Shown piece by piece: positions 8,714 to 21,229 of a stretch of 61,969 bases of DNA. The stretch's first letter is position 1; each line of letters opens with the position of its first letter. Both the position numbers and the translations under genes were made by a program. Under the pieces are notes generated by a model that was given only the letters and a program-made list of their open reading frames with translations, was not told the origin of the DNA and searched no databases. Origin of the DNA: Actinomycetota bacterium (GTDB taxonomy: Bacteria > Actinomycetota > Acidimicrobiia > IMCC26256 > JAENVU01); the NCBI GenBank assembly GCA_016870395.1, contig VGBT01000014.1, positions 1 through 61,969 on the forward strand, in the 5' to 3' direction.

Positions 8714-9838
8714 ATGAGCACCTCGGGCATGGCGGGTACCGCGCTGCCGGCGATGGACGTGGCCGGCCGGATCCCGAGGCTGCGCGAGCGCTTCGACGAC
8801 GCCGGCATCCGGGCGCTGCTCGTGACCCGCCTCCCGAACCTCCGGTACCTCACCGGCTTCACCGGCTCGGCCGGGATGCTGCTGGTCACTCCCAACGACG
8901 CGGTGCTGGTAATCGACGGTCGCTACCGCGAGCAGGCCGGAGAGCAGCTCGCGGCGTCGGGTGTGCCGGTGCGCGTCGACGTCGGGATCAGCCAGGCCCG
9001 CCAGCGCGAGATCCTCGGAGCGCTGACCGCGGAGGTGAGCGACATGGGCCTCGAAGCCCACGGGGTCACCTGGGCGCAGCAACGGGAGTTCGCTTCGGCC
9101 TGGTTCGCCGACGCCGAGCTCCTCGCCACCCACGACCTCGTCGAGGACCTCCGCATGGCGAAGGATCCAGGAGAGGTCGCCCGCATCCGCGCCGCGTGCG
9201 CGATCGCTGACGACGCGCTCGCGGCGGTGCTGCCCACCTTGGTCGACCGGCCGACGGAGCGGGCGTTCGCGCTGCGACTCGAGTTCGCGATGCGTGAGCG
9301 CGGTGCCGATGCGATGAGCTTCGAGCCGATCGTCGCCTCCGGACCCAACGGCGCCAAGCCCCACGCGCGGCCGACCGACCGGCAGATCGAGCCCGGTGAG
9401 CTCGTCGTCGTCGACTTCGGCTGCGTGGTGGAGGGCTACTGCTCCGACATGACGCGCACTGTCAGCGTGGGCGAGCCGTCGGAGGAGGCCCGCCGGGTCT
9501 GGGAGACGGTCCGCGAAGCACAGGCGGCGGGCCGCGACGCGCTCGGCCCCGGTGTCGAGCTGTCGGCCGTCGACGCGGCGGCGCGCGAGGTCGTCACCGC
9601 CGCGGGCTGGGGCGATGCGTTCAGCCACGGCACCGGACACGGGGTCGGGCTCGAGATCCACGAGGCGCCTCGGGTGGCCGCGACCTCGAGTGGTACCCTC
9701 GGTGTCGGCCACGTGGTCACGGTCGAGCCCGGTGTGTACCTGCCCGGGTTGGGCGGGGTCCGAATCGAGGACACGCTGGTCGTCACCCCCGAGGGCCCCC
9801 TCTCCCTCACCGAATTCCCGAAGGAACTCTGCGCGTGA
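8714..9838 (+). CDS. pepQ: Xaa-Pro aminopeptidase / M24B peptidase
   Basis: A 374-residue dinuclear-metal peptidase that cleaves X-Pro bonds in peptides. An N-terminal creatinase-like domain occupies about residues 10-135. The C-terminal pita-bread domain carries the metal ligands: VVVDFGCVVEGYCSDMT (two Asp near 235-246), the HGTGHGVGLEIHE segment near 305-317, TVEPGVYLPG and RIEDTL. The location immediately before efp is the classic pepQ-efp-nusB order. A GAGGAGGGCG tract lies upstream of the ATG. The exact substrate preference cannot be told from sequence. Confidence 0.93.
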   Translation: MSTSGMAGTALPAMDVAGRIPRLRERFDDAGIRALLVTRLPNLRYLTGFTGSAGMLLVTPNDAVLVIDGRYREQAGEQLAASGVPVRVDVGISQARQREILGALTAEVSDMGLEAHGVTWAQQREFASAWFADAELLATHDLVEDLRMAKDPGEVARIRAACAIADDALAAVLPTLVDRPTERAFALRLEFAMRERGADAMSFEPIVASGPNGAKPHARPTDRQIEPGELVVVDFGCVVEGYCSDMTRTVSVGEPSEEARRVWETVREAQAAGRDALGPGVELSAVDAAAREVVTAAGWGDAFSHGTGHGVGLEIHEAPRVAATSSGTLGVGHVVTVEPGVYLPGLGGVRIEDTLVVTPEGPLSLTEFPKELCA

Positions 9839-10395
9839 GCATCTCCACCAACGACCTGAAGAACGGCATGGCCCTGAACCTCCCCGAGGGGCTCATGACG
9901 GTCGTCGAATTCCAGCACGTCAAGCCGGGCAAGGGCGGCGCCTTCGTGCGCACGAAGCTGAAGAACTACCGCACCGGTGCGGTGATCGACAAGACGTTCC
10001 GGGCCGACGAGAAGGTCCGTCACGCGATGATCGACAAGCGGGAGATGCAGTACCTCTACCGCGAGGGGTCGGACTACGTGTTCATGGACAACGAGTCCTA
10101 CGAGCAGGTCCACGTCGCGCCCGACGCGCTCGGAGAGGCGGTCAAGTACCTGAAGGAGGGCGACTCCGCCGTCCTGCCCACCTACGAGGGCCAGATCCTC
10201 GGCGTCGATTTGCCCGCCGCGGTGGAGCTGAGGGTGGCCGAGACCGAGCCGGGCATCCAGGGCGACCGGGTCTCAGGCGCGCGGAAGGCCGCGATGCTCG
10301 AGACGGGACTCGTCGTGCAAGTGCCGCTGTTCGTCGAGACGGGCGAGCGGATCAAGGTCGACACTCGTACCGGCGAGTACCTCACCCGCGCCTGA
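9835..10395 (+). CDS. efp: elongation factor P
   Basis: Binds ribosomes stalled at polyproline and promotes peptide-bond formation. The 186-residue, three-domain protein has the modification loop KPGKGGAFVRTKLKN near 31-45, with Lys at the tip. No gene for a lysyl or arginine-rhamnose modifying enzyme is seen nearby. GTG at 9835 overlaps the pepQ stop. Confidence 0.98.
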   Translation: MSISTNDLKNGMALNLPEGLMTVVEFQHVKPGKGGAFVRTKLKNYRTGAVIDKTFRADEKVRHAMIDKREMQYLYREGSDYVFMDNESYEQVHVAPDALGEAVKYLKEGDSAVLPTYEGQILGVDLPAAVELRVAETEPGIQGDRVSGARKAAMLETGLVVQVPLFVETGERIKVDTRTGEYLTRA

Positions 10396-10408
10396 GTGCG
10401 GTACCGGC

Positions 10409-10807
10409 GTGGCCCCGCGACACGAATCCCGCGAACGGGCACTCGGGCTCTGCTACGAACGCGAGGTTCGGGGCCTCGACGCGGCCGCGCTGCTCGGCGA
10501 CCTGCCCGCCCCGCCCGACGACTACGCGACCGCGTTGCTCGTCGGCGTCGACGCCCACCAGGAGCAGATCGACGCGCTGCTGCGGAAGTACTCCGAGCAC
10601 TGGGCGGTGGAGCGGATGCCCGCGCTCGACCGCGCCCTGCTGCGGCTCGGCTGCTACGAGCTCTGCTACGAGCCCGACGTGCCGACCGCGGTCGTGATCT
10701 CCGAGGCCGTCGAGCTCGCCAAGCAGTACTCCACGAAGGACTCGGGGCGGTTCGTGAACGGGCTGCTCGCGCGCATCGCCGAGGAGGTCCGTGCCGCGCC
10801 GGTGTGA
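10409..10807 (+). CDS. nusB: transcription antitermination factor NusB
   Basis: A 132-residue all-helical RNA-binding protein that joins NusE (S10) in rRNA antitermination complexes. Diagnostic segments are RHESRERALGLCYERE near the N-terminus and PTAVVISEAVELAKQYSTKDSGRFVNGLLARI near the C-terminus. GTG start at 10409, 13 nt after efp. Normal length for actinobacterial NusB. Confidence 0.96.
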   Translation: MAPRHESRERALGLCYEREVRGLDAAALLGDLPAPPDDYATALLVGVDAHQEQIDALLRKYSEHWAVERMPALDRALLRLGCYELCYEPDVPTAVVISEAVELAKQYSTKDSGRFVNGLLARIAEEVRAAPV

Positions 10808-10846
10808 GCGAGCCGGAGCGGCGCGGGCCGGTGTAGAAAGGCTGCA

Positions 10847-11137
10847 GTGACCGAGACCGAGCTGCTCCCGAACGAGCTCGACGAGACGCTGGTCGGGCCC
10901 GACACGCCGTGGCTCGTCATCGTCTGGAACGACCCGGTGAACCTCATGAGCTACGTGGTGATGGTGCTCCAGAAGCTCTTCGGTCACTCGCGGGAGAAGG
11001 CCACGAAGCTCATGCTCCAGATCCATCAAGAGGGCAAGGCGGTCGTGTCGCACGGCAACCGGGAGAAGGCCGAGGTCGACGTCGCCCGCCTCCACGCCCA
11101 CGGCCTGTGGGCCACGATGCAGCGCGACTCCGCATGA
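10847..11137 (+). CDS. clpS: ATP-dependent Clp protease adaptor ClpS
   Basis: Delivers N-degron substrates to ClpA/ClpC. The 96-residue protein shows the family core [22 protein letters not shown] and the helix [23 protein letters not shown]. The segment with Asp-Pro-Val-Asn is the N-degron pocket. GTG start at 10847 with AAAGG 6 nt upstream. It is followed by a DUF2017 gene overlapping by 4 nt, a pair often seen in actinobacteria. Confidence 0.96.
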   Translation: MTETELLPNELDETLVGPDTPWLVIVWNDPVNLMSYVVMVLQKLFGHSREKATKLMLQIHQEGKAVVSHGNREKAEVDVARLHAHGLWATMQRDSA

Positions 11138-11655
11138 GCGAACGCGAGCGGTTCGTCGAAGGTGACGACGGCCGCGAGGTGCGCCTCGGGCCGGCGGAGG
11201 TCGCGTTGCTGCGCGACCTGGCCACCCAGGTGGAAGCCGTGGTCACAGGGCCCGCCACCGAGCTCGGTGCGAGCCCGGTGCGTGACCGCCTGTTCCCGCG
11301 TGCATACGACGACCCCACCGAGGACGAGGCCGAGACCGACTGGCAAACGGCGTCGCATCCCGATCTGGTTCGCGGGAAGTCCGAGGGCCTCAGCGCGCTC
11401 CTCGCCGACCTCGACGGAGCGCGCGGGGAGCCGGGCGGGCCCGTCGTGGTGGCGCTCACCGACGAGCGACTCGAAGGCTGGGTCGGAGCACTCAACGACC
11501 TCCGGCTCGCGCTCGCGGTGTCGATCGGGCTGACCGACGAGCACCAAGAGGTATCCGACGGCGACCCGCTCGCACCGATGTTCGACGCGTACCACTGGCT
11601 GACCTGGTTCCAGGGCGCGTGCATCGAAGCGCTCGTCGGCGACCTCGGCCTTTGA
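11134..11655 (+). CDS. DUF2017 family protein
   Basis: A 173-residue acidic protein of unknown function that accompanies clpS in actinobacteria. Visible traits are [11 protein letters not shown] near the N-terminus, RLFPRAYDD, a conserved [18 protein letters not shown] helix and a C-terminal [13 protein letters not shown] segment. ATG at 11134 overlaps the clpS stop. No catalytic motif is apparent. A role linked to Clp proteolysis is only inferred from co-localisation. Confidence 0.85.
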   Translation: MSERERFVEGDDGREVRLGPAEVALLRDLATQVEAVVTGPATELGASPVRDRLFPRAYDDPTEDEAETDWQTASHPDLVRGKSEGLSALLADLDGARGEPGGPVVVALTDERLEGWVGALNDLRLALAVSIGLTDEHQEVSDGDPLAPMFDAYHWLTWFQGACIEALVGDLGL

Positions 11656-11675
11656 GACCGTGTACGGGCCTCGGG

Positions 11676-11684
11676 TGCTACACT
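11676..11684 (+). promoter_or_regulatory. extended -10 promoter of the pyrimidine operon
   Basis: TGCTACACT forms an extended -10 (TGn plus TACACT, 11679-11684). A possible -35, TTGAGA at 11652, is 21 nt away, which is too far to be convincing. Predicted transcription start near 11691 gives a short leader containing the PyrR-type loop. Confidence 0.5.
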
Positions 11685-11701
11685 GAGCTGGTTCCGTCAC
11701 C

Positions 11702-11720
11702 GGGGTCCTGTGAGTCCCCC
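11702..11720 (+). promoter_or_regulatory. probable PyrR-binding RNA loop in the pyr leader
   Basis: GGGG(11702-11705)-TCCTGTGAGT-CCCC forms a hairpin whose loop matches the known PyrR target pattern UCCnGnGAG. It ends 2-3 nt before the GGAG ribosome-binding site of pyrR. PyrR bound here with UMP would be expected to block translation of pyrR and the coupled operon, as proposed for mycobacteria, rather than act through a classical attenuator, since no terminator with a U-tract is visible. Confidence 0.65.
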
Positions 11721-11731
11721 ACGGAGTGAGG

Positions 11732-12439
11732 ATGACGATGGCCGAGAGCCCCGCGGGAAGCCCCCGCGCCGACAACCTGCGCGCTACCCCCGGCCAGGCC
11801 GCCCGTGAGGGCGGTCGTTTCGCGCCCGGTGCCGGGCGCGACGACGACGGCTTCGAGCGGCGCGCGGTCGTGTTCAGCGCGGAGGACCTGCGCCGGGCCC
11901 AGGTGCGCATCGCCCACGAGATCGTGGAGCGCAACCATGGCGCCGAGGGGATCGTGCTGGTGGGCCTCCACGAGCGCGGACCCGAGATCGCCCAGCGGCT
12001 GGCGGCCGCGATCGCGAGCTTCGAGGACGTCGAGGTGCCGGTGGGCGCGCTCGACGTGGCGTTCTACCGCGACGACATCGGGATGCGCCCGGTGCAGCCG
12101 CTGGGTCCGACCGAGATCCCCGTCGACATCGGCGGGAAGGTCGTGGTCCTGGCCGACGACGTGCTCTTCACCGGCCGCACGATCCGCGCCGCGATGGACG
12201 CGCTGACCGAGCTGGGCCGTCCCCGGGCGATCCAGCTCGCGGTGCTTGTCGACCGGGGCCATCGTGAGCTGCCGATCCGGGCCGACTTCGTCGGCAAGAA
12301 CCTCCCGACCAAGATCGCCGAGGACGTGCGGGTCCGTCTCCACGAGCACGACGGCACCGACGACGTGGTCGAGCTCTGGGGCCCGAGCGGCTTCTCGGAG
12401 CGGGGAACCGGGGCACCGAGGGAGGAGGGCGGCGCATGA
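11732..12439 (+). CDS. pyrR: pyrimidine operon regulator / uracil phosphoribosyltransferase PyrR
   Basis: An RNA-binding regulator with uracil phosphoribosyltransferase activity. The core from about residue 42 matches Pyr[28 protein letters not shown] and the PRPP loop [18 protein letters not shown] near 135-152. About 40 residues precede the usual PyrR start; they are low-complexity, and their DNA holds two tandem perfect hairpins (11799-11814 and 11821-11840). Start options are GTG 11726, ATG 11732 and ATG 11738; 11732 is chosen because GGAG is 5 nt upstream. A start at GTG 11870 would give a normal-length PyrR but has no visible ribosome-binding site. It is followed by pyrB with a 4-nt overlap. 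Confidence 0.93.
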   Translation: MTMAESPAGSPRADNLRATPGQAAREGGRFAPGAGRDDDGFERRAVVFSAEDLRRAQVRIAHEIVERNHGAEGIVLVGLHERGPEIAQRLAAAIASFEDVEVPVGALDVAFYRDDIGMRPVQPLGPTEIPVDIGGKVVVLADDVLFTGRTIRAAMDALTELGRPRAIQLAVLVDRGHRELPIRADFVGKNLPTKIAEDVRVRLHEHDGTDDVVELWGPSGFSERGTGAPREEGGA

Positions 12440-13359
12440 GGGATTTGCTGTCGATCGCCGACCTGGACCGTGCGCAGATCGAGGCGCTCCTCGACGGTGC
12501 CGAGCACATGGCCGACGTCCTGGGACGTGACATCCCGAAGGTGCCGGCGCTGCGGGGCAAGACGGTGGTAAGCCTCTTCTACGAGGACTCCACTCGCACG
12601 CGCTTGAGCTTCGAGACGGCGGCGAAGCGTCTCGGGGCCGACACGATGACCTTCACACTGGGTACCTCCTCGGTGAAGAAGGGCGAGAGCCTGCTCGATA
12701 CCGCGCGCACGATCGAGGCGATGGGCGTCGATGCGATGGTCGTGCGCCACTCGGCTGCGGGCGCGCCGCATCGCGTGGCCGGCTGGGTCGACGCCGCGGT
12801 CGTCAACGCCGGCGACGGGCGCCACGAGCACCCGACGCAGGCGCTTCTCGACGCGTTCACGCTGCGGCGCCACCGTGGGCCCGGGCTCGACGGGGCGCGG
12901 ATCGCGATCGTCGGTGACGTCCGCAACTCGAGGGTCGCCCGCTCGGGGATCGCCTGCTGGCACCGGCTCGGCGCCCAGGTCACGCTCGTCGGTCCGCCGA
13001 CGCTCATGCCCGAGCGCCTTGACGGCTGGCCCGTCGCGGTGTCCCACGATCTGGACGACGTGCTGACCGAGCTCGACGTGGTGTACGTGCTGCGCGTGCA
13101 GCAGGAGCGGCTGGGGCAGGCCCTGCTCCCGAGCCTGCGCGAGTACTACGCGCGCTACGGCGTCACAACGGCACGCTCAGAGCGGATGAAGCCGGATGCG
13201 CTGGTCATGCACCCGGGCCCGATGATCCGGGGACCGGAGATCGCGACCGAGGTCGTCGACGGCGGGCGGTCACTGATCCGCGAGCAGGTCGCCAACGGCG
13301 TCGCGGTGCGAATGGCAGTCCTGTGGGACCTGATCGGGAGCGGAGGCCGTCTTGTCTGA
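12436..13359 (+). CDS. pyrB: aspartate carbamoyltransferase catalytic chain
   Basis: Condenses carbamoyl phosphate with aspartate. The 307-residue protein has the carbamoyl-phosphate motif STRTR at 52-56, HPTQ near 132-135 and the C-terminal HPGP segment. No pyrI regulatory subunit is present; regulation probably runs through PyrR. ATG at 12436 overlaps pyrR by 4 nt. Confidence 0.98.
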   Translation: MRDLLSIADLDRAQIEALLDGAEHMADVLGRDIPKVPALRGKTVVSLFYEDSTRTRLSFETAAKRLGADTMTFTLGTSSVKKGESLLDTARTIEAMGVDAMVVRHSAAGAPHRVAGWVDAAVVNAGDGRHEHPTQALLDAFTLRRHRGPGLDGARIAIVGDVRNSRVARSGIACWHRLGAQVTLVGPPTLMPERLDGWPVAVSHDLDDVLTELDVVYVLRVQQERLGQALLPSLREYYARYGVTTARSERMKPDALVMHPGPMIRGPEIATEVVDGGRSLIREQVANGVAVRMAVLWDLIGSGGRLV

Positions 13360-14653
13360 CGTCGTGATCCGTGGCGGCCGTGTCGTCGACGAGGCCGGCG
13401 AGAGCAGGGCCGACGTGCTGGTGCGCGACGGCGCGGTGGCCGAGGTCTCGGCCTCTCTCCCGCTCCCTTCGGGGGCCGAGGTGCTCGACGCCGAGGGCTG
13501 CGTGGTCGCGCCCGGCCTGGTCGACATCCAGGTGCATTTCCGCGAGCCGGGGCGCGAAGAGGCGGAGACGATCGACACCGGCAGTCGCGCGGCGGCACGC
13601 GGGGGCATGACCGCGGTGGTCGCGATGCCGAACACGCAACCGCCGCTCGACGATGCGAAGGTGGTGGCGGCCGTCCTCGAGCAGGGTCGGCGCGCGCCGT
13701 GCCTCGTGACGGTCGCCGGTTGCATCACGAAGGGTCGGGCGGGGCGCGAGCTCGCACCACTCGGCGAGCTCCACGACCTCGGGGTGCGCGTCTTCACCGA
13801 CGACGGTGACTGCGTTGCCGACGCCAACGTGATGCGTCGGGCGTTCGAGTACGCGCTGGCGTTGCCCGGCAGCGTGATCGCGCAGCACGCCGAGGACCCG
13901 GCCCTCGTGGCCGGGGGGCACATGAACGAGGGCGACTGGTCCGCGAAGCTCGGGATCCCGGGCCGGCCGGGGGAGGCCGAGTCGACGATCGTCGCCCGCG
14001 ATCTCGCGTTGGCGCGCCTGACCGGGGGGCGGTACCACGTGCTGCACATGTCGACGGCGACGGCTACCGAGCTGGTTCGCGCGGCCAAGGCCGAGGGTGT
14101 GCACGTTACGGCGGAGGCGTCGCCCCAGCACTTCACGCTCACCGAGGCCGAGTGCGCGACGTTCGACCCGGTGTTCAAGATGAACCCGCCGTTGCGGACC
14201 GACGCCGACGTGGCCGCGATCGTATCGGGCCTCGTCGACGGCACGATCGACGCGATCGCGACGGATCACGCGCCCCATGCGCCCGAGACGAAGGAGCTGC
14301 CGTTCGAGGAGGCACCGCCCGGGATGCTGGGGGTGGAGACCGCGCTCGCGGTGGCGCTCACGCGCCTGGTGGATCCGGGGATCATGCCGCTGCGCGACGT
14401 CCTTGGCGCGCTGTCGTGGCGCCCGGCGCGCATCGCGGGACTCGACGCGCTGGGGCACGGCCTGCCGGTGGCGGCGGGGAACCCGGCCAACCTGTGCGTG
14501 ATCGACCCCGCCCACCGGTGGGTGGTCGACCCCGAGCGGCTGGCCAGCAAGTCGCGCAACACCCCATGGGCAGGCTGGGAGCTCACGGGCAAGGTCCGCC
14601 ACACCGTGCTGCGGGGCGAGCCGGTGGTCGTCGACGGGGAGTCGCGGCGATGA
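13352..14653 (+). CDS. pyrC: dihydroorotase (class I-like)
   Basis: A zinc amidohydrolase that cyclises carbamoyl aspartate. The 433-residue barrel enzyme has AMPNTQPP near 90, a late metal site in [13 protein letters not shown] (about 304-316) and the PANLCVIDP ending typical of the family. The usual HxH zinc pair in the first motif reads [10 protein letters not shown] (about 58-67), so the first His is Gln. The QVHFREPG form also occurs in some other bacterial dihydroorotases, so activity is not ruled out. TTG start at 13352 is supported by CGGAGG just upstream and overlap with the pyrB stop. Confidence 0.93.
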   Translation: MSDVVIRGGRVVDEAGESRADVLVRDGAVAEVSASLPLPSGAEVLDAEGCVVAPGLVDIQVHFREPGREEAETIDTGSRAAARGGMTAVVAMPNTQPPLDDAKVVAAVLEQGRRAPCLVTVAGCITKGRAGRELAPLGELHDLGVRVFTDDGDCVADANVMRRAFEYALALPGSVIAQHAEDPALVAGGHMNEGDWSAKLGIPGRPGEAESTIVARDLALARLTGGRYHVLHMSTATATELVRAAKAEGVHVTAEASPQHFTLTEAECATFDPVFKMNPPLRTDADVAAIVSGLVDGTIDAIATDHAPHAPETKELPFEEAPPGMLGVETALAVALTRLVDPGIMPLRDVLGALSWRPARIAGLDALGHGLPVAAGNPANLCVIDPAHRWVVDPERLASKSRNTPWAGWELTGKVRHTVLRGEPVVVDGESRR

Positions 14654-15818
14654 GCGGCGAGCGCGTGGCGCCGGCGGTGCTGATCTTGCGCGACGGCGAG
14701 TTGTTCGAGGGCGAGTGGATCGGCGCTGAACCGGGGGAGGCGGAAGCGACCGGGGAGGGCGGAGCGGACGGCAGAGTACATGGACGTGCGGAGGCGGTAG
14801 CGATTGGGGAAGTCGTGTTCAACACCGCGCTGTCGGGTTACCAGGAGATCGTCACGGATCCGAGCTACGCGGGCCAGATCATCACGTTCACCTATCCCCA
14901 CATCGGCAACTACGGAACGAACCCCGACGACGACGAGCATGAGCGCCCGTTCTGTCGCGGGATCGTCGTGCGGGACCTCGCGCGACGGGCAAGCAGCTGG
15001 CGCAGCACGGAGACGCTCTGCGGGTTCCTGAAGCGTCACGGCGTGCCGGGCATCGCCGGGATCGACACCCGTCGCCTCACCCGCCACCTGCGCGACTCCG
15101 GAGCGGTCCCGGGCGCGTTCGGCACCGACGAGGCGACGGTGCGAGCCGCGGCGACGGGGAGCCGACCGACCGACGGCGTCGACCTCGTCGCGACGGTCAC
15201 CACCGATCACGTCTATTCGTATGGCGATTTGGATGCCCCGCTTCACGTGGTGGCCTACGACTTCGGCATCAAGCGAACGATCCTCCGCCACCTCGCAGGC
15301 GCAGGCTGCTTCGTCGAGGTGGTTCCCGCCTCGACTCCCGCCGACGAGGTGATCGCGCGGTCGCCCGACGGTGTGTTCCTGTCGAACGGCCCCGGCGACC
15401 CGGCCGCGGTCGCGGGTGCGACCGAGGCGGTGCGGTCACTGGTCGGCACGGGTATCCCGGTGTTCGGGATCTGCCTAGGGCACCAGATCCTCGGTCGTGC
15501 GCTCGGTGGGTCCACCTTCAAGCTGCCGTTCGGCCATCACGGAGCGAACCATCCGGTCCGCCACGAGGCGACCGGGCGGGTCGAGATCACGAGCCAGAAC
15601 CACAACTACGCCGTCGACCTGGATTCGCTCGATCGGGGTGTGACGGTCACCCACGTGAACCTCAACGACGGCGTGTGCGAGGGCCTGGCGTTGCGCGACG
15701 AGCCCGTGTTCTCGGTGCAGCACCATCCCGAGGCAGGGCCCGGGCCGCACGATGCGGCGTACCTCTTCGACGAGTTCACCGGGCTCATGGCGGGTGTCGC
15801 CGGCGGAACGGGGCCTTG

Positions 15819-15819
<1 letters not shown>
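14650..15819 (+). CDS. carA: carbamoyl-phosphate synthase small (glutaminase) subunit
   Basis: Hydrolyses glutamine and channels ammonia to CarB. The 389-residue protein has the usual N-terminal domain ([35 protein letters not shown]) and a class I glutaminase domain with the nucleophile Cys in [10 protein letters not shown] near 274 and the His of HHPEAGPGP near 358. About 25 extra residues (about 28-52), rich in Gly, Glu and Ala, interrupt the conserved stretch between [12 protein letters not shown] and the AIGEVVFNT segment. The arm positions suggest an insertion tolerated on a surface loop. ATG at 14650 overlaps pyrC. Confidence 0.97.
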
Positions 15820-19114
<3,295 letters not shown>

Positions 19115-19118
<4 letters not shown>

Positions 19119-20077
19119 GGCGGCGCAAGGCCCCTCCGGCGGCGGTGGTCGACCCGGCGGTGCAGGTCGGCCCGCTGCAGCTTCCGGGCCCGATCGTGGC
19201 CGCGTCCGGGACCTTCGGCCACGGCGACGAGGTGGCGCGCAGCTGCGACCCGACGGCCCTCGGCGCGGTGACCGCCAAGTCGCTCGCGGCCTACGAGTGG
19301 CCCGGGAACCCCGCGCCGCGCCTGCACCCGGCGCCCGGCGGCGGGATGCTCAACTCGGTCGGGCTTCAGGGGCCCGGGGTCGCGCACTGGGTCGATGCGG
19401 AGCTACCGGCGCTGCGCCGGTGCGGGGCCCGGGTGATCGCTTCCATCTGGGGGCGGACCGTCGGCGAGTTCGACGAGGCGGCGCGGCTGCTCGCGCCGGC
19501 CGCGGCGGAGCTCGTCGCGGTAGAGATCAACGTCAGCTGTCCCAACCTCGAGGATCGCGCGCGCGTCTTCGCACACGATCCCGACGCGACCCGTGCCGTC
19601 GTGAACGCGGTGGTCGCACGGGGGCTCGGCCTGCCGATCCTCGCGAAGCTGTCGCCGAACACGTCCGAGCTGCTCGAGGTCGCGCGTGCCGCGATCGACG
19701 CGGGAGCCGACGCACTCACCCTGGTCAACACCGTCGTCGCGTTCGCCGTCGACCCGAACACCCGGCTCCCCGTGCTCGGTGCGGGCAACGGTGGTCTCTC
19801 CGGCCCACCGATCAAGCCGGTCGCGCTGCGCGCCGTTCACGATGTGACGCGCGCGCTGCCCGGCGTCGCGGTTCTCGGCACCGGTGGCGTGAACAGTGGG
19901 CTCGACGCGGTGGAGATGCTGATGGCCGGCGCGAGCGCGGTGGGGGTGGGGACGGCGACGTTTCGCGATCCTCGTGCGGCGGTTCGCATCCACGATGAGC
20001 TGCTCGCCTGGTGCGCTGCCCACGGCGTGACTCGGGTAGCCGATCTCACCGGTTGTCTGGAGGAAGGCGACGTCTGA
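19115..20077 (+). CDS. pyrD: dihydroorotate dehydrogenase (class 1B-like)
   Basis: An FMN enzyme oxidising dihydroorotate to orotate. The 320-residue protein has [12 protein letters not shown], the INVSCPN segment near 139-145 characteristic of class 1B with a catalytic Cys, LAKLSPN, and [22 protein letters not shown] as the phosphate-binding end. The 1B partner pyrK is not in this operon, so the electron acceptor is uncertain. GTG at 19115 overlaps carB. Confidence 0.95.
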
Positions 20078-20784
20078 TGGGAGCGGAGGGAGCGGTGAGC
20101 CCCGCGGTGAGGCGGCACATGGTGCTGGCGCTCGACGTCGGCGACCTCACCTCGGCCGAGGCGATAGCCCGACGCGTGGCGCCCTGGTTCGGCGTAGCCA
20201 AGGTGGGCCACGAGCTCTACGCGGAGGCGGGCCCGGTTGCGTTCGAGCGACTGCACGCACTGGGCTACGCCGTGTTCTGCGACCTCAAGCTTCACGACAT
20301 CCCGAACACGGTGGAGCGTGCCGCACGCGCGCATGCGCGTCACGGTGTCGAGCTCATGAACGCGCACGCCGTGGGTGGAGAGGTTATGTTGCGCGCATTC
20401 GTCGCGGGCGCGCGGGAGGGCGCGCGGGAAGCCGGGCTGCCCGCACCGGTCACCCTGGGTGTCACGGTCTTGACATCGGAGCCCGACGCGAGCGAGTTCG
20501 CGTCGCGACTCGAGACCGCGCGCCTGGCCGGCTGCGACGGCGTGGTTTGCAGCACGCACGAGATCGCGGCTGCCCACGCAGCCGGGATGCAGGCGCTGGT
20601 GCCTGGGATCCGGTTCGCGGGGGGCGCCGTCCACGACCAAGCGCGTGTCGCGACACCCCAGCACGCCGCCGCGGCCGGCGCGGACTGGCTCGTGATCGGG
20701 CGCGCCGTCACCGCGTCCGAGAATCCCGAGGCCGCGGCGGCGGAGGCTGGAAGCCAGGTGGAGCGGGGCCTGACGGCCCGCTGA
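20077..20784 (+). CDS. pyrF: orotidine 5'-phosphate decarboxylase
   Basis: Decarboxylates OMP to UMP, the last step of the pathway. The 235-residue protein has the catalytic DLKLHDIPNTV segment with Lys71, and the phosphate end VPGIRFAGG and DWLVIGRAVT. ATG at 20077 overlaps the pyrD stop by one base. This is the probable end of the pyr operon: a small CCGAGT-C-ACTCGG hairpin (20785-20797) and a new -10 follow. OPRT (pyrE) is not in the window. Confidence 0.96.
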   Translation: MGAEGAVSPAVRRHMVLALDVGDLTSAEAIARRVAPWFGVAKVGHELYAEAGPVAFERLHALGYAVFCDLKLHDIPNTVERAARAHARHGVELMNAHAVGGEVMLRAFVAGAREGAREAGLPAPVTLGVTVLTSEPDASEFASRLETARLAGCDGVVCSTHEIAAAHAAGMQALVPGIRFAGGAVHDQARVATPQHAAAAGADWLVIGRAVTASENPEAAAAEAGSQVERGLTAR

Positions 20785-20837
20785 CCGAGTCACTCGGGGC
20801 CTCGTTTCGACCCAGGGATCCGGAGGGGCCGCCTGCC

Positions 20838-20843
20838 TATACT
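20838..20843 (+). promoter_or_regulatory. -10 element upstream of mihF
   Basis: TATACT at 20838-20843 is a near-consensus -10, about 55 nt before the mihF ATG. No good -35 is seen at the right spacing. It suggests that mihF and the downstream genes can be transcribed separately from the pyr operon. Confidence 0.45.
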
Positions 20844-20897
20844 CGCCCTCGCCCGAACGCCTCGGCGCCGAACGAGCGCCCCGGGAGGTCCCTGCAC

Positions 20898-21218
20898 ATG
20901 CCGCTTCCGCCGTCACTCACCCCCGAGCAGCGCCAGGCTGCGCTCGACAAGGCCGCGCACGCGCGGCGGGTGCGCGCCGAGGTGAAGCAACGCCTGAAGA
21001 TGAACCGTCTCAGCCTGAATGAGCTGTTTGCACAGGGCGATGCCGACGAGGTGCTCGCGAAGCTGAAGGTGGTGAGCGTGCTCGAATCGATGCCGGGCGT
21101 GGGAAAGGTGCGGGCCCGACGCATCATGGCCGAGCTGGAGATCAGCGAGAGCCGGCGCCTGCGCGGCCTCGGGGCAAAGCAGCGGGCGGCGCTGCTGGCC
21201 GAGTTCGCCCACCAGTAG
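20898..21218 (+). CDS. mihF: actinobacterial integration host factor
   Basis: A 106-residue nucleoid-associated DNA-binding protein, found in actinobacteria and unrelated in sequence to enterobacterial IHF. It opens with LTPEQRQAALDKA, has a basic helix RRVRAEVKQRLK, and the DNA-binding helix-two turn-helix SMPGVGKVRARRIMAEL near 63-79. ATG at 20898 is chosen because GGGAGGT lies 8-14 nt upstream and the family begins there; the open frame reaches further upstream without similarity. The order pyrF-mihF-gmk-rpoZ is typical of actinobacteria. Confidence 0.96.
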   Translation: MPLPPSLTPEQRQAALDKAAHARRVRAEVKQRLKMNRLSLNELFAQGDADEVLAKLKVVSVLESMPGVGKVRARRIMAELEISESRRLRGLGAKQRAALLAEFAHQ

Positions 21219-21229
21219 CTCGGAGCGCG

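Noticed and set aside
7075-8895. A 606-codon minus-strand open frame opposite aroB/aroQ
   Set aside because: Shadow of the aro genes; no recognisable domain or ribosome-binding site.
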